Source: Hydromonas sp. (GTDB lineage Bacteria; Pseudomonadota; Gammaproteobacteria; Burkholderiales; Burkholderiaceae). From it: 64,000 nucleotides of DNA. Under the pieces are notes generated by a model. That model was given only the letters and a program-made list of their open reading frames with translations. It searched no databases and was not told where the DNA came from. Of this stretch, positions 48,495 to 57,282 are shown one piece after another. Position 1 is the stretch's first letter; the number at the start of each line of letters is the position of its first letter. The translations under genes were made by a program, and so were the position numbers. The stretch lies in NCBI GenBank assembly GCA_017495165.1, contig JAFEII010000002.1, positions 62,001 through 126,000 on the forward strand, read 5' to 3'.

Positions 48495-49475
48495 ATGACA
48501 CAACACCAACTCCTCGCACCCGTGGCGCACGACATGAATGCGCTCAATGACACGATTCGCCAGTCACTTCGCTCAGATGTGCCGCTGGTCAATCAAATTT
48601 CCGAGTATCTCATCGACGCGGGCGGCAAGCGCTTGCGCCCAGCAATTCACCTATTGCTCACGCGGGCTTTGGGTTACGGTGGTGCGCATCAATACACGCT
48701 GGCAGCGGTGATTGAGTTTATTCACAGCGCCACATTGCTGCACGACGATGTGGTGGATGAATCGGATTTGCGGCGTGGGCGCAAAACCGCCAATGCCATG
48801 TTTGGCAATGCCGCGAGCGTGTTGGTGGGGGATTTTTTGTATTCTCGTGCGTTTCAGTTGATGGTTGGCGTGGGGCAAATGCGGGTGATGGATATTTTGG
48901 CCGACACCACCAACGTGATTGCCGAAGGCGAAGTCTTGCAATTGCTCAACATCAACGACGCGAGCGTGACGGAAGCACGGTATTTGCAGGTAATTCATTA
49001 CAAAACCGCACGTTTATTTGAAGCCGCCGCCCAGCTTGCCGCAATTATTTGTGAAGCATCCGCCGAACACGAGGCCGCGTGCGCCGCGTACGGCAGACAT
49101 TTGGGCGCAGCGTTTCAGCTCGCCGATGATATTTTGGATTACGCGGGCGACACACAAACCTTGGGCAAAAATGTGGGCGATGATTTGCGCGAGGGCAAAC
49201 CCACGCTGCCATTGATTTATCTGCTCACGCATGGCAACGCGCAGACCCAAAGCTTGGCGCGTAACGCGATTGAAAACGGCGGCGTGGATGAAGCACATGC
49301 CGACTTTGCCCTGATTTTGCAAGCGATTCAAGAATCGGGCGCACTCGAATACACCCAAAAAATGGCAGAAAATGAAGCGCTTTTGGCCAAAAATGCACTG
49401 GCGTTTTTGCCTGATTCGCCCAGCAAAACCAGCTTGTTGGCATTGGCCGATTATGCGGTTGCCAGAAATATTTAG
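48495..49475 (+). CDS. ispB: Polyprenyl diphosphate synthase (octaprenyl type)
   Basis: A 326-residue trans-prenyl synthase that makes the ubiquinone side chain. The first Asp-rich motif is LLHDDVVDESDLRRG near residue 85, the second is FQLADDILDYAGD near 210, and GGKRLRPAIHLLL lies near 45. Small residues before the first Asp motif (ATLLHDD) fit long-chain products. It is a single gene with a TATAAT at 48458. Confidence 0.94.
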   Translation: MTQHQLLAPVAHDMNALNDTIRQSLRSDVPLVNQISEYLIDAGGKRLRPAIHLLLTRALGYGGAHQYTLAAVIEFIHSATLLHDDVVDESDLRRGRKTANAMFGNAASVLVGDFLYSRAFQLMVGVGQMRVMDILADTTNVIAEGEVLQLLNINDASVTEARYLQVIHYKTARLFEAAAQLAAIICEASAEHEAACAAYGRHLGAAFQLADDILDYAGDTQTLGKNVGDDLREGKPTLPLIYLLTHGNAQTQSLARNAIENGGVDEAHADFALILQAIQESGALEYTQKMAENEALLAKNALAFLPDSPSKTSLLALADYAVARNI

Positions 49476-49498
49476 AGCATTTTGCATCACCAATATCA

Positions 49499-49535
49499 CA
49501 ACAACGTAGGTTTTGACTTTGTTGTGCAACGGTCA
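49499..49535. repeat. Dispersed hairpin repeat, copy B
   Basis: acaacaacgtaggttttgac then tttgttgtgcaacggt, a relative of 24549-24585. It lies between ispB and the TlpA-like gene. Confidence 0.65.
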
Positions 49536-49628
49536 TATTTAAACGCGTTCGCACGCAGAGACAGCAAGCAACGCAGCTGGTGCAAGCTCGGTTATAATTT
49601 CACCTCAAATATTCAAAAAGGACGTGAC

Positions 49629-50123
49629 ATGTATAAATATTTACGTGCAGGCTTGATGGCCGTATTCATTGGTTTGGCCGGCTGCTCAGACGCGGTAAAA
49701 TCGCCGTTGGCGACAGTAAAAATCAACACCCTTGACCAACAAGTCGTTGATTTTGCGCAGCTCAAAGACCAAGGCAAAGTCACCGTGGTTAATTTTTGGG
49801 CAACCGATTGTTCAACCTGCAAAAGAGAAATGCCGCGCATGGTGCAAATGTACGGCACGTATCAGCCCAAAGGCCTTGAATACGTTGGGATTGCGATGGC
49901 GCATGACAAAGTGAGCTACATTCAAAACTACGCCGCCGCCCAAAAACTACCGTTTAAATTGGCATGGGACGAAAACGGCCAGTTGGCGCAGCAATTTGGC
50001 GGCATTATCGGCACGCCCACCACATTTATCATTGGCAAAGACGGCCAAGTCATCAAACGAATTATTGGCGAGCCAAAATGGCCAGAGTTTTATGCCGCAC
50101 TTGATGACGCCTTGGGCGCATAA
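49629..50123 (+). CDS. TlpA-like thioredoxin lipoprotein
   Basis: A 164-residue protein with a lipobox LAGC near residue 19, so membrane-anchored in the periplasm, and a thioredoxin fold with FWATDCSTCKREMPRM, whose CSTC is the redox pair, and GIIGTPTTFIIGKDGQVI with the cis-Pro. It may reduce periplasmic disulfides, for example in cytochrome c assembly. The ATG at 49629 gives the full signal. A single gene before ribBA. Confidence 0.88.
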   Translation: MYKYLRAGLMAVFIGLAGCSDAVKSPLATVKINTLDQQVVDFAQLKDQGKVTVVNFWATDCSTCKREMPRMVQMYGTYQPKGLEYVGIAMAHDKVSYIQNYAAAQKLPFKLAWDENGQLAQQFGGIIGTPTTFIIGKDGQVIKRIIGEPKWPEFYAALDDALGA

Positions 50124-50194
50124 AGCGGCCGCAATCTGAGCGCAGTTGACACACAGCTTCACGTACAATAGCACTTTAAATTTTAATGGACGTT

Positions 50195-51310
50195 ATGATG
50201 AATATTGCCTCCACACCAGAAATTATCGCAGAGCTGCAAGCAGGACGCATGGTGATTTTGGTTGACGAAGAAGACCGCGAGAACGAAGGTGACTTGGTTT
50301 TGGCCGCCGATTTTGTCACCCCGCAAGCGATTAATTTTATGGCCACGCACGGGCGCGGCTTGATTTGCCTCACCTTGACCGAGGCGCGTTGTGACGAACT
50401 CAAACTCCCAATGATGGTTGGGCGCGGCGAAAATGGCACGCAATATGGCACCAATTTCACGGTATCGATTGAAGCGCGTGAAGGCGTGACCACCGGTATT
50501 TCAGCAGCTGACCGCGCCAAAACCATTCAAGTGGCCGCCAGCCAAGCGTACACCGTGGCCGATATTGTTCAGCCCGGTCATGTGTTTCCACTGCGCGCAC
50601 GCGACGGCGGCGTATTGGTGCGCGCAGGCCACACCGAAGCGGGCTGCGATTTGGCGGGTTTGGCGGGCTTAACCCCCGCATCGGTGATTTGTGAAATCAT
50701 GAAAGACGACGGCGAAATGGCGCGCTTGCCTGATTTATTGGTTTTTGCGGAAAAGCATGGCTTAAAAATTGGCACAATCGCCGATTTAATCGAATACCGC
50801 AGCGCGCGAGAGTCCTTGGTTGAACGCATCAGCGAACACACCATGCAAACCGCGCACGGTGAATTTAACGCCATCATGTACCGCGAGCGTTGCAGCGACC
50901 AAGTGCATTTGGCTCTGGTGCGCGGCGAGGTGAACCACCAACACGTCACCGCAGTGCGCGTGCACGAGCCGTTTTCTGTGCTCGACGTGCTGGACATTGG
51001 ACGCACCACGCATTCCTTATCGGTACACGATGCCTTGGCTTACATGGCAAAACAATCCGCAGGCGTGGTGGTTTTGCTCAATTGCGGCGAATCGGCCGCG
51101 CGCTTGGCTGACCAATTTACCCGTTTGGATGCCGCCCAACCCGTCACCCAATTGCCCGCCAAACAGGCGAGCGAATGGCGTTTGTACGGGATTGGCGCAC
51201 AGATTCTAAAAGACGTGGGCGTGCAAAAAATGACCCTGCTGGGCAGCCCGCGCAAAATGCCATCCATGAGCGGTTTTGATTTAGAGGTTGTTGGTTTTAC
51301 AACGATTTAG
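50195..51310 (+). CDS. ribBA: DHBP synthase with degenerate GTP cyclohydrolase II domain
   Basis: A 371-residue protein of riboflavin synthesis. The N-terminal half ([46 protein letters not shown]) makes 3,4-dihydroxy-2-butanone 4-phosphate from ribulose 5-phosphate. The C-terminal half has the RibA fold ([28 protein letters not shown]) but lacks the three zinc Cys of active GTP cyclohydrolase II, so it probably has no such activity. Start chosen at 50195 for spacing from ggac; 50186 or 50198 are possible. Upstream of ribH. Confidence 0.9.
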   Translation: MMNIASTPEIIAELQAGRMVILVDEEDRENEGDLVLAADFVTPQAINFMATHGRGLICLTLTEARCDELKLPMMVGRGENGTQYGTNFTVSIEAREGVTTGISAADRAKTIQVAASQAYTVADIVQPGHVFPLRARDGGVLVRAGHTEAGCDLAGLAGLTPASVICEIMKDDGEMARLPDLLVFAEKHGLKIGTIADLIEYRSARESLVERISEHTMQTAHGEFNAIMYRERCSDQVHLALVRGEVNHQHVTAVRVHEPFSVLDVLDIGRTTHSLSVHDALAYMAKQSAGVVVLLNCGESAARLADQFTRLDAAQPVTQLPAKQASEWRLYGIGAQILKDVGVQKMTLLGSPRKMPSMSGFDLEVVGFTTI

Positions 51311-51373
51311 TGCGGGACGTAATATTTAGTAATTTAATGAGCGAATGATTTAATATTTTAAAGGGGTATAAAA

Positions 51374-51868
51374 ATGATTGAACAATTCAAACCATTGGTC
51401 TCAGGCAAAGGCTTGCGCATTGGCGTGGTTCAGGCGCGGTTTAATGAGGACATCGGCGCAGGTTTGTGGGCGGCTTGTCAGGCCGAGCTGTTGGCGCTGG
51501 ACGTATCTGAGGACGATATTTTTTACATGACTGTGCCTGGTGCGCTTGAAGTGCCCTTGGCGTTACAAATGCTGGCACAAACCGAAGAGTTTGACGCGCT
51601 GATTGCGCTTGGCGCGGTGATTCGCGGCGAGACGTATCATTTTGACTTGGTCTCAAACGAGTCTGGCGCTGGTATCACCAAAGTGGGGTTGGATTTTAAT
51701 ATGCCAATCGCCAATGCGATTTTGACCACCGAAAATGATGAGCAAGCCTTGGCACGCGTGACCGAGAAGGGCGCTGATGCCGCACGCGTGGCGGTTGAAA
51801 TGGCGTGTTTGTACGAAGGTTTGGATTTGTTTATGAGCGGCGATTTGGATGAGGACGGCGACGCGTAA
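51374..51868 (+). CDS. ribH: 6,7-dimethyl-8-ribityllumazine synthase
   Basis: It makes the riboflavin precursor lumazine from the RibB product. The 164-residue protein has [33 protein letters not shown], and [19 protein letters not shown] with the catalytic His, all standard. It is 63 bp after ribBA and starts with an aaaggggt site. The acidic C-terminal tail DLDEDGDA is typical of proteobacteria. Confidence 0.96.
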   Translation: MIEQFKPLVSGKGLRIGVVQARFNEDIGAGLWAACQAELLALDVSEDDIFYMTVPGALEVPLALQMLAQTEEFDALIALGAVIRGETYHFDLVSNESGAGITKVGLDFNMPIANAILTTENDEQALARVTEKGADAARVAVEMACLYEGLDLFMSGDLDEDGDA

Positions 51869-51914
51869 TTTCGGCGGATTGTGTTTGAATGGTCTAATGA
51901 TTTGGTTTTTATGA

Positions 51915-51977
51915 TGTGTTGATTGTGATGTATGTGTTGAATGCGACGTATGTGTTGAATGTGTTGAATGTGTTGAA
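51915..51977 (+). repeat. 9-bp tandem repeat between ribH and nusB
   Basis: Seven units of tgtgttgaa type (tgtgttgat, tgtgatgta, tgtgttgaa, tgcgacgta, then three perfect tgtgttgaa). The last three being identical suggests recent slippage. It lies outside genes, so copy number could vary without a reading-frame effect. Confidence 0.9.
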
Positions 51978-51984
51978 TGACACA

Positions 51985-52012
51985 TGTAGGGGCGTGATTT
52001 ATCACGCCCAAC
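51985..52012. repeat. REP-like hairpin before nusB
   Basis: tgtaggggcgtgatttatca then cgcccaac; the stem is ggcgtgat/atcacgcc. It matches the third hairpin of the phr-mntP gap (32720-32748) with few changes. Confidence 0.7.
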
Positions 52013-52088
52013 AACCTCAACTTCGCCCACAAAAATCAATCACGGATGCGACGCATGGTTTTTTAATGGTTGGTAAAAGAGGATTTAT

Positions 52089-52526
52089 ATGAAAAGTGCA
52101 CGTCGACGTTCGCGTGAATTAGCAGTACAAGGTTTGTATCAATGGCTGGTCGCCAATGGCGATGCAGGCGCAGTTGATGCGTTTGTCCGTGAAACGCCTG
52201 ATTTTAAAAAAGCCGATGAAGCATATTACAAAGTGCTTTTTAATGCGGTTGTAAACAATGTGGACGCGCTACGCGCCTCGTTTGTGCCGTTTGTAGACCG
52301 CCCAATCGAAGAGTTAAGCCCCGTAGAACACGGTGTTTTACTGGTGGCTGCCCACGAATTGGCGCATGAGTTGTCTGTGCCTTACAAAGTGGTGATTAAT
52401 GAAGCAGTTGAAATCACCAAGAGTTTTGGCGGCACGGATGGCTTTAAATATGTGAATGGCGTGCTGGATAAATTGGCCGCCGTCACACGTGCAGTAGAAA
52501 TTTCTGCGGAAACGCACGCGGGATGA
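52089..52526 (+). CDS. nusB: Transcription antitermination factor NusB
   Basis: A 145-residue helical protein that joins NusE at boxA RNA in rRNA transcription. Its start, KSARRRSRELAVQGLYQWLV, is the RNA-binding Arg-rich helix, and VVINEAVEITKSFGGTDGFK near residue 105 is the signature of the family. Its stop overlaps thiL (ATGA). Confidence 0.96.
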   Translation: MKSARRRSRELAVQGLYQWLVANGDAGAVDAFVRETPDFKKADEAYYKVLFNAVVNNVDALRASFVPFVDRPIEELSPVEHGVLLVAAHELAHELSVPYKVVINEAVEITKSFGGTDGFKYVNGVLDKLAAVTRAVEISAETHAG

Positions 52527-53512
52527 GTGCGCACAGCGGCGCAAAAATTGGCGGTGAGTTTGCACTCATCCGCCAATTTTTTCATCAAAAAACCCAGCAC
52601 CAAGCGCAGGTTGACTTAAGCGTTGGCGACGACGCGGCGCTGTTTCGGGTTGCGCATGGCCAGCAATGTGTGGTCTCCACTGATTTATTGGTCAGCGGGC
52701 GGCATTTTTTTGCCGATGCCGCACCCCGCTTGTTGGGGCACAAAGCCTTGGCGGTGAATTTATCTGATTTGGCCGCGATGGGCGCGCAGCCGCTCGCATT
52801 TACGTTGTCCATTGCGCTGCCATCCGTTGATGAAGCGTGGCTGGCCGATTTTAGTGCAGGCATGTTTGCGTTGGCGCAAACGCATCAGTGCGATTTAATT
52901 GGCGGCGACACCACGCGCAGCGAGCAGTTGGTGATTGGCATCACGATTTTTGGTCAATTGCCTAGAGGCGCAGCAATCTTGCGCAGCGGCGCTCAGGTTG
53001 GGGATGATGTTTGGGTGTCGGGCACGTTGGGCGGTGCGGCGTATGCGCTTGATTTGCTGCAAAATGGCGTGGCGCATGTGCCTGAATTGTTGCGCCAAAG
53101 GCTTGAAGCGCCTACGCCGCGAGTGGCACTGGGCTTGGCGTTGCGGGACATTGCCACGGCCATGTTGGATGTGTCCGATGGTTTGGCCGGGGACTTGATG
53201 CATGTTTTGCGCGCATCCAATCTGGCGGCCACAATTGAATGCGATGATTTGCCCATGCCGCTTGAGTTGCAAGAATTACCGCAGCTTGAGGCTTGGCGTT
53301 ATGCTGTAACGGGCGGCGATGATTATGAGCTTTGTTTTACCGCGCCCGCAACGCAGCGCGCTGCGTTGACCGCGCTGTCTGTTGCGCAAGGCGTGGCGCT
53401 GACGCGCATCGGTTTGACTACAGCGGGCGCGCCCAACATCACATGGCGCAGTCAGTCAAACCCAGCGCATTTGGCGCAAATGAGCGATTGGACAGGGTAC
53501 AATCATTTTTAA
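52523..53512 (+). CDS. thiL: Thiamine-monophosphate kinase
   Basis: It phosphorylates thiamine monophosphate to the active diphosphate. The 329-residue protein shows VGDDAALFRV near residue 30, STDLLVSGRHFF, AVNLSDLAAMGAQPLAF, GGDTTRS, LDVSDGLAGDL and GGDDYELCF, the full set of ThiL motifs. It overlaps nusB by four bases and is followed by pgpA, a common order. Confidence 0.96.
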   Translation: MSAHSGAKIGGEFALIRQFFHQKTQHQAQVDLSVGDDAALFRVAHGQQCVVSTDLLVSGRHFFADAAPRLLGHKALAVNLSDLAAMGAQPLAFTLSIALPSVDEAWLADFSAGMFALAQTHQCDLIGGDTTRSEQLVIGITIFGQLPRGAAILRSGAQVGDDVWVSGTLGGAAYALDLLQNGVAHVPELLRQRLEAPTPRVALGLALRDIATAMLDVSDGLAGDLMHVLRASNLAATIECDDLPMPLELQELPQLEAWRYAVTGGDDYELCFTAPATQRAALTALSVAQGVALTRIGLTTAGAPNITWRSQSNPAHLAQMSDWTGYNHF

Positions 53513-53588
53513 TTTTTATGTGCCGCACTCGCAGAGTAGATGACGTGCGGTTTTGGTCAAAGATTTGTTTCACACAGTGGAGAGAGTT

Positions 53589-54089
53589 ATGCAATCAAAA
53601 TTTCAATGGATGTTGGTGCATCCCGCCCGCAGCATTGCGCAAGGCGCAGGCGTGGGCTTATTGCACCCCGCGTCGGGTACATGGGGCACGCTGTTGGGCT
53701 GGGTGTTGTTTGTATTCTTGAGCCAAGCCATGGGAACTGCCGCATGGGTTGTTCTTTTGCTGATTACCTTTCCGATTGGCGTGTGGGCGTGTCAGGTCAC
53801 CGGCAAGCAATTGGGCGTGCATGATGACTCGTCGATTGTATTTGATGAAATTTGGGCAATTTGGTTGGTGTTGCTGTTTGTTTGGGGGCCAAACGTGCCG
53901 TTTTGGCAACAAGCGCTTGCGTTTGGCTTGTTTCGTTTGTTCGACATTTGGAAGCCGTACCCGATTCACATTGTTGACGAGAAGTGGAGCAATGGTTTGG
54001 GCGTGATGTTAGATGACGTGTTGGCGGCTTTTTACACGTTATTGGCATTTTCGCTATTCAAACTTACTTATCAATGGGCGGTTTCATGA
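53589..54089 (+). CDS. pgpA: Phosphatidylglycerophosphatase A
   Basis: It removes phosphate from phosphatidylglycerol phosphate in the inner membrane. The 166-residue protein has GLLHPASGTWGTLLGW, HDDSSIVFDEIWAIWLVL with the acidic metal ligands, and FRLFDIWKPYPIH, the family signature, and four membrane segments. The ATG at 53589 follows gagag. It overlaps cinA by four bases. Confidence 0.95.
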   Translation: MQSKFQWMLVHPARSIAQGAGVGLLHPASGTWGTLLGWVLFVFLSQAMGTAAWVVLLLITFPIGVWACQVTGKQLGVHDDSSIVFDEIWAIWLVLLFVWGPNVPFWQQALAFGLFRLFDIWKPYPIHIVDEKWSNGLGVMLDDVLAAFYTLLAFSLFKLTYQWAVS

Positions 54090-54625
54090 ACCCAAATATG
54101 ACGGCGCGTTTAATGACCTTGGCCGACCGACTCAATGCGCTTAATTGGAAAATGGGCACGGCCGAATCATGCACAGGTGGCGCAATTGCGACCGAAGTCA
54201 CCGAAATGGCGGGCGCCAGCAGCTGGTTCGCGGGCGGGATTGTGGCGTATGACAATGCGGTCAAACAAGACGTGCTCAATGTGGACGCGCAGGTTTTGGG
54301 CAGCAATGGCGCAGTCAGCGAACCCGTTGTGGCGCAAATGGCGCTGGGCGGCTTAAAGATTTTACCCGCCAATATTGTGGTGGCGGTCAGCGGCATTGCT
54401 GGGCCGTCTGGCGGCTCGGCAGAAAAACCCGTTGGCACGGTGTGTTTGGCTTGGGGGTGGCGCGACGCATCAGGCACTTCCCGCACGCGCACGTACCGCA
54501 CACAAATTAACGGCTCGCGCCAAGACGTGCGCCAACGCAGCGTTGAATTGGCATTGGATGGGCTGATTGTGGTGTGCGATTACGTCAAACTCAACCTCAA
54601 TGTCCCTGCGGTGATATTTGAATGA
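54086..54625 (+). CDS. pncC: CinA-family nicotinamide-nucleotide amidohydrolase
   Basis: A 179-residue protein that matches only the C-terminal deamidase domain of CinA, which turns NMN to nicotinate mononucleotide. It shows GTAESCTGGAIATEVTEM with the catalytic Ser, GGIVAYDNAVKQDVL, and AVSGIAGPSGGSAEKPVGTV. Length fits the short PncC form. It overlaps pgpA at its start and the YkgJ gene at its end, so all are translationally coupled. Confidence 0.93.
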   Translation: MNPNMTARLMTLADRLNALNWKMGTAESCTGGAIATEVTEMAGASSWFAGGIVAYDNAVKQDVLNVDAQVLGSNGAVSEPVVAQMALGGLKILPANIVVAVSGIAGPSGGSAEKPVGTVCLAWGWRDASGTSRTRTYRTQINGSRQDVRQRSVELALDGLIVVCDYVKLNLNVPAVIFE

Positions 54626-54891
54626 CGGCTTGTCGAAGCGGCTGCGCCGCCTGCTGCATTGCGCCATCAATCAGCAGCCCAATTGTTGGCATGCCCAATG
54701 GCAAACCCGCAGGCGTGCGATGTGTTCAGCTTGATGATGACTTTAACTGCCAATTGTTTCATGACGAGCGGCGACCAAAAGTATGCGGCAGTTTGCAGCC
54801 AACTATCGAAATGTGTGGCACACCCGCACAAGGGCGTGAATTCGCACTTCAATTTTTAACCCAACTAGAGCGTGCAACTGCCGCTCACTAA
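54622..54891 (+). CDS. YkgJ-family Cys-cluster protein
   Basis: An 89-residue protein with the start CRSGCAACCIAPSISSPI and GVRCVQLDDDFNCQLFHDER then PKVCGSLQP, the Cys pattern of the YkgJ/CxxCxxCC family, thought to bind zinc or an Fe-S cluster. Function unknown. It starts in the pncC stop (ATGA overlap) and is the last gene of the run, with 12 bp to the next start. Confidence 0.85.
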   Translation: MTACRSGCAACCIAPSISSPIVGMPNGKPAGVRCVQLDDDFNCQLFHDERRPKVCGSLQPTIEMCGTPAQGREFALQFLTQLERATAAH

Positions 54892-54903
54892 CAAGGATTT
54901 TGT

Positions 54904-55446
54904 ATGTTTAAAATGATGAAATGGTTGATTGCGCTGGGCGCATTATGCGGCGTGGTTTTGTTTGGTTGCCAAACCATGAGCACCCCAAAAACCTTTAGCG
55001 TCTCTGAATCGCAGCTACAAAAATTGGTCAACCGCAATTGGACCGACGTTGCCGCAGACTTGCAAAAATACAATGTCCAAATCGCCGCGCCAACGCTGTC
55101 GATGCAGGCAAATGAGCAGCGCATTGGCATTCAATTTGACGCATTTATTGATTTGGGCTTGCTCAATGTCGAGGGAAACATGAAAGTCTCTGGCAAGCCT
55201 GCGTACAGCGAAGCCAAAGGCGCGGTCATGCTTAATGACATCAGCGTGGACAGTTTTGATGCCAAAGGCTTGCCCGACGGTTTTATAAAATCACAGGTGC
55301 AAAAAATGATTGTGTCTAAATTTGGCTTGAATATCCCCATTTACAACTTACCCGCCGACAAAATGTCGTTTGCAGGCAAAAAATGGTTGCCAGAAACGAT
55401 TGAAGTTGAACGCGACGGCCTAAAAATCACATTGAAACCCAAGTAA
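54904..55446 (+). CDS. YceB-like lipoprotein (DUF1439)
   Basis: A 180-residue lipoprotein with lipobox VLFGC near residue 22 and a DUF1439 domain: SVSESQLQKLVNRNW, then the middle beta part with GLLNVEGNMKVSGKPAY, then GLKITLKPK at the end. Such proteins hang in the periplasm from the outer membrane and may bind lipid; that is not shown. The start has acaagga. Possibly co-transcribed with the YkgJ gene. Confidence 0.8.
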   Translation: MFKMMKWLIALGALCGVVLFGCQTMSTPKTFSVSESQLQKLVNRNWTDVAADLQKYNVQIAAPTLSMQANEQRIGIQFDAFIDLGLLNVEGNMKVSGKPAYSEAKGAVMLNDISVDSFDAKGLPDGFIKSQVQKMIVSKFGLNIPIYNLPADKMSFAGKKWLPETIEVERDGLKITLKPK

Positions 55447-55595
55447 TCAGCAGGTAAATCGTTTGAGTCATGTGTCATTTGCCTTTAAAATCATTGTGTT
55501 TGGTTCGTTTTTTTGTTTGATTGAACTGACGTAGGATGCAAAATGGATTTTCATACATCAATCATTCAACCATTCAATTTTTAAAGGAAATGAAA

Positions 55596-56003
55596 ATGAA
55601 CCGTTTGCTCAGTGCCAAAAAGCTCTTTGCGCTTTTGCTCGTCGCATGTAGCGCAACATTCACCACGAACGCCCAAGCGCAAAACTGGGTCAAATTGGGT
55701 GACAAAACCGTGCGTTTGGTTGCTGACCATGATGTGATTCCCGTCACGATTGCACGCGGTCAGTTTCGCCGAGTCAAATTTAAAGTGCGCAACAACGGCG
55801 TATTTATCAACCAAGCCACGGTTGTGTATGGCAACGGCGAAAATGATGTGTTGCCCATTCGGTTTCACATTACCAAGGGCGGCGAGTCTCGTGCGATTGA
55901 CTTGCGCGGGCGCGATCGCGTGATTCGCCGCATTGAATTGGCATACCGCTCAGTGCGCGACGGCGATGGCCGCGCAGTGGTTGAAGCGTGGGGCATGCGT
56001 TAA
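55596..56003 (+). CDS. Secreted protein, DUF2541-like
   Basis: A 135-residue protein with a signal peptide (cut near AQAQN). The mature 100-residue domain is beta-rich: WVKLGDKTVRLVADHDVI, FRRVKFKVRNNGVFI, and RGRDRVIRRIELAYRS at the end, like the DUF2541 group, in which a stress-linked periplasmic role is suspected. The ATG at 55596 is preferred to 55590, since aaagga touches the latter. It is a single gene with its own terminator. Confidence 0.7.
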   Translation: MNRLLSAKKLFALLLVACSATFTTNAQAQNWVKLGDKTVRLVADHDVIPVTIARGQFRRVKFKVRNNGVFINQATVVYGNGENDVLPIRFHITKGGESRAIDLRGRDRVIRRIELAYRSVRDGDGRAVVEAWGMR

Positions 56004-56021
56004 ACTGATGTGTGTCCGTCA

Positions 56022-56056
56022 TAAAAAACCATCTGCTCAATGCAGGTGGTTTTTTA
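56022..56056. terminator. Bidirectional terminator before the HAD gene end
   Basis: A 14-bp stem, aaaaaaccatctgc with gcaggtggtttttt (one G-T), and a 5-base loop, between convergent genes. Confidence 0.85.
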
Positions 56057-56070
56057 TGCGCGTTCAACAT

Positions 56071-56688
56071 CTAAAATTCAACATTCAACAGCAATCCGCA
56101 CGCGGTCAGCTTTTCGCGCAGCAGATCGGGTTCAGGCAGGTGAATGCCATGAATGCCAAAGCGCTGCGCTTGCGCAATGTTTTCAGGCATGTCATCAATA
56201 AAAAACGTGTGCGCAGCATCAAGTGAAAACGTGCTTAAAAGCTGCTGATAAATCTCAGGTTCAGGCTTTAAAAACTGGCAGTCGCTTGAAATCGTTTCGC
56301 CATCAAACAAGCCGAAAAAATCATATTTTTGCTTGAGCATCGCCAAGGCTTGGCGATGGAAATTTGACAAAATAAACAAACGGTGCGTTTGGGCCTGCGC
56401 AAGCTGTGTCAGCACTGCAATGTTTGGCCAGATTGGCGTGAGCAATTCAAGCAAATGCACTTCAAATAACGCGCTGATTTGCGCCTCGCACTCAGGCAAA
56501 TTTTGTTTAAATATCAATTGCGCCTGCGCATAATCCAATGTGCCCCGATCCAGCGCCAGCCATTGCGGGCTGGCAAACACCGTGTGATAAAACGCCTCAT
56601 GCCATTGCGGCGCAACAAATCGGCGCATGTAGTCGTGCGGTTGAAAGCGGATTAAAATATTGCCCAAATCAAAAATAATATTCGCCAT
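56071..56688 (-). CDS. HAD-superfamily hydrolase (YihX-like)
   Basis: A 205-residue phosphatase-like protein. Motif I is NIIFDLGNILIRF, motif II LFILSNFHRQAL, motif III Lys in DCQFLKPEPEIYQ, and motif IV FFIDDMPENIAQAQ. The DLGN form of motif I, with Asn in place of the second catalytic Asp, is that of the YihX/epoxide-hydrolase-like set. The substrate could be a sugar phosphate. The ATG at 56688 is preferred to a TTG at 56700. It overlaps no gene but is close to ubiC. Confidence 0.85.
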   Translation of the reverse strand: MANIIFDLGNILIRFQPHDYMRRFVAPQWHEAFYHTVFASPQWLALDRGTLDYAQAQLIFKQNLPECEAQISALFEVHLLELLTPIWPNIAVLTQLAQAQTHRLFILSNFHRQALAMLKQKYDFFGLFDGETISSDCQFLKPEPEIYQQLLSTFSLDAAHTFFIDDMPENIAQAQRFGIHGIHLPEPDLLREKLTACGLLLNVEF

Positions 56689-56696
56689 GGTAAATC

Positions 56697-57275
56697 TCAA
56701 GACTCAGGTTTGCGGGTTAATAAAAACACAGACGGCAACATCACCTCTGTCACCATCATGCGGCTATTGGCGTGTTTTTCGTGTTGAAAAACCGCGCGTC
56801 TGGCCAAAAGTGTGGCGGGTAAATTATAGGGAAAACTCGACTGGCGCAGCGCCTGCGCGGCCGCTTGGTACAGCCAATCAGACGATTTAAGATGCGCATA
56901 TTCAAAAGGGTTGCGGTAAATCAGCGGGTTGGAAAATAATGCCAGACCAAGCGCTTTATTGCCCAGCGCATTAAAAAACGGCCAGTCGCGTCCCACACGC
57001 TCGATTGAAGTGACGGTGTGCGCAAATACAACGGGCGCGCCGTCGCAGTGCAACAACACTTGGCGCTGTAAAATGGTGCGTCCCGTTGGTCGTTGTAACG
57101 GCGCTTGCTCGGATAATTGCAGCGGCGCACGGGTTTGGTTGATGCGCGTCACCTGAAACTGTGCACAATGTTTTTTTAATTTGAGCGTGAGCGAACCTGC
57201 ATCAACCAGCCAATGGCGTTGGCTGGGTTGAACCTGCAAAATATTTTTTTGCCAAAGTGCTGGGCGCGTGTGCAT
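56697..57275 (-). CDS. ubiC: Chorismate-pyruvate lyase
   Basis: It makes 4-hydroxybenzoate from chorismate as the first step of ubiquinone synthesis. The 192-residue protein has the UbiC order: WLVDAGSLTLKLKKHC at residue 25, RQVLLHCDGAPVVFAHTV around 75, GNKALGLALFSNPLIYRNPF around 110, and ARRAVFQHEKHANSRMMVTE at the end with a substrate Glu. The ATG at 57275 fits the family start. It follows gltX after 7 bp. Confidence 0.88.
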   Translation of the reverse strand: MHTRPALWQKNILQVQPSQRHWLVDAGSLTLKLKKHCAQFQVTRINQTRAPLQLSEQAPLQRPTGRTILQRQVLLHCDGAPVVFAHTVTSIERVGRDWPFFNALGNKALGLALFSNPLIYRNPFEYAHLKSSDWLYQAAAQALRQSSFPYNLPATLLARRAVFQHEKHANSRMMVTEVMLPSVFLLTRKPES

Positions 57276-57282
57276 AAATGAA

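Noticed and set aside
50124-50194. An FMN riboswitch before ribBA
   Set aside because: The gap is about 70 bp, too short for the aptamer, and its conserved parts are not there.
51915-52012. A CRISPR-like array before nusB
   Set aside because: The units are 9 bp with no spacers and no cas genes are nearby; it is a simple tandem repeat plus a hairpin.
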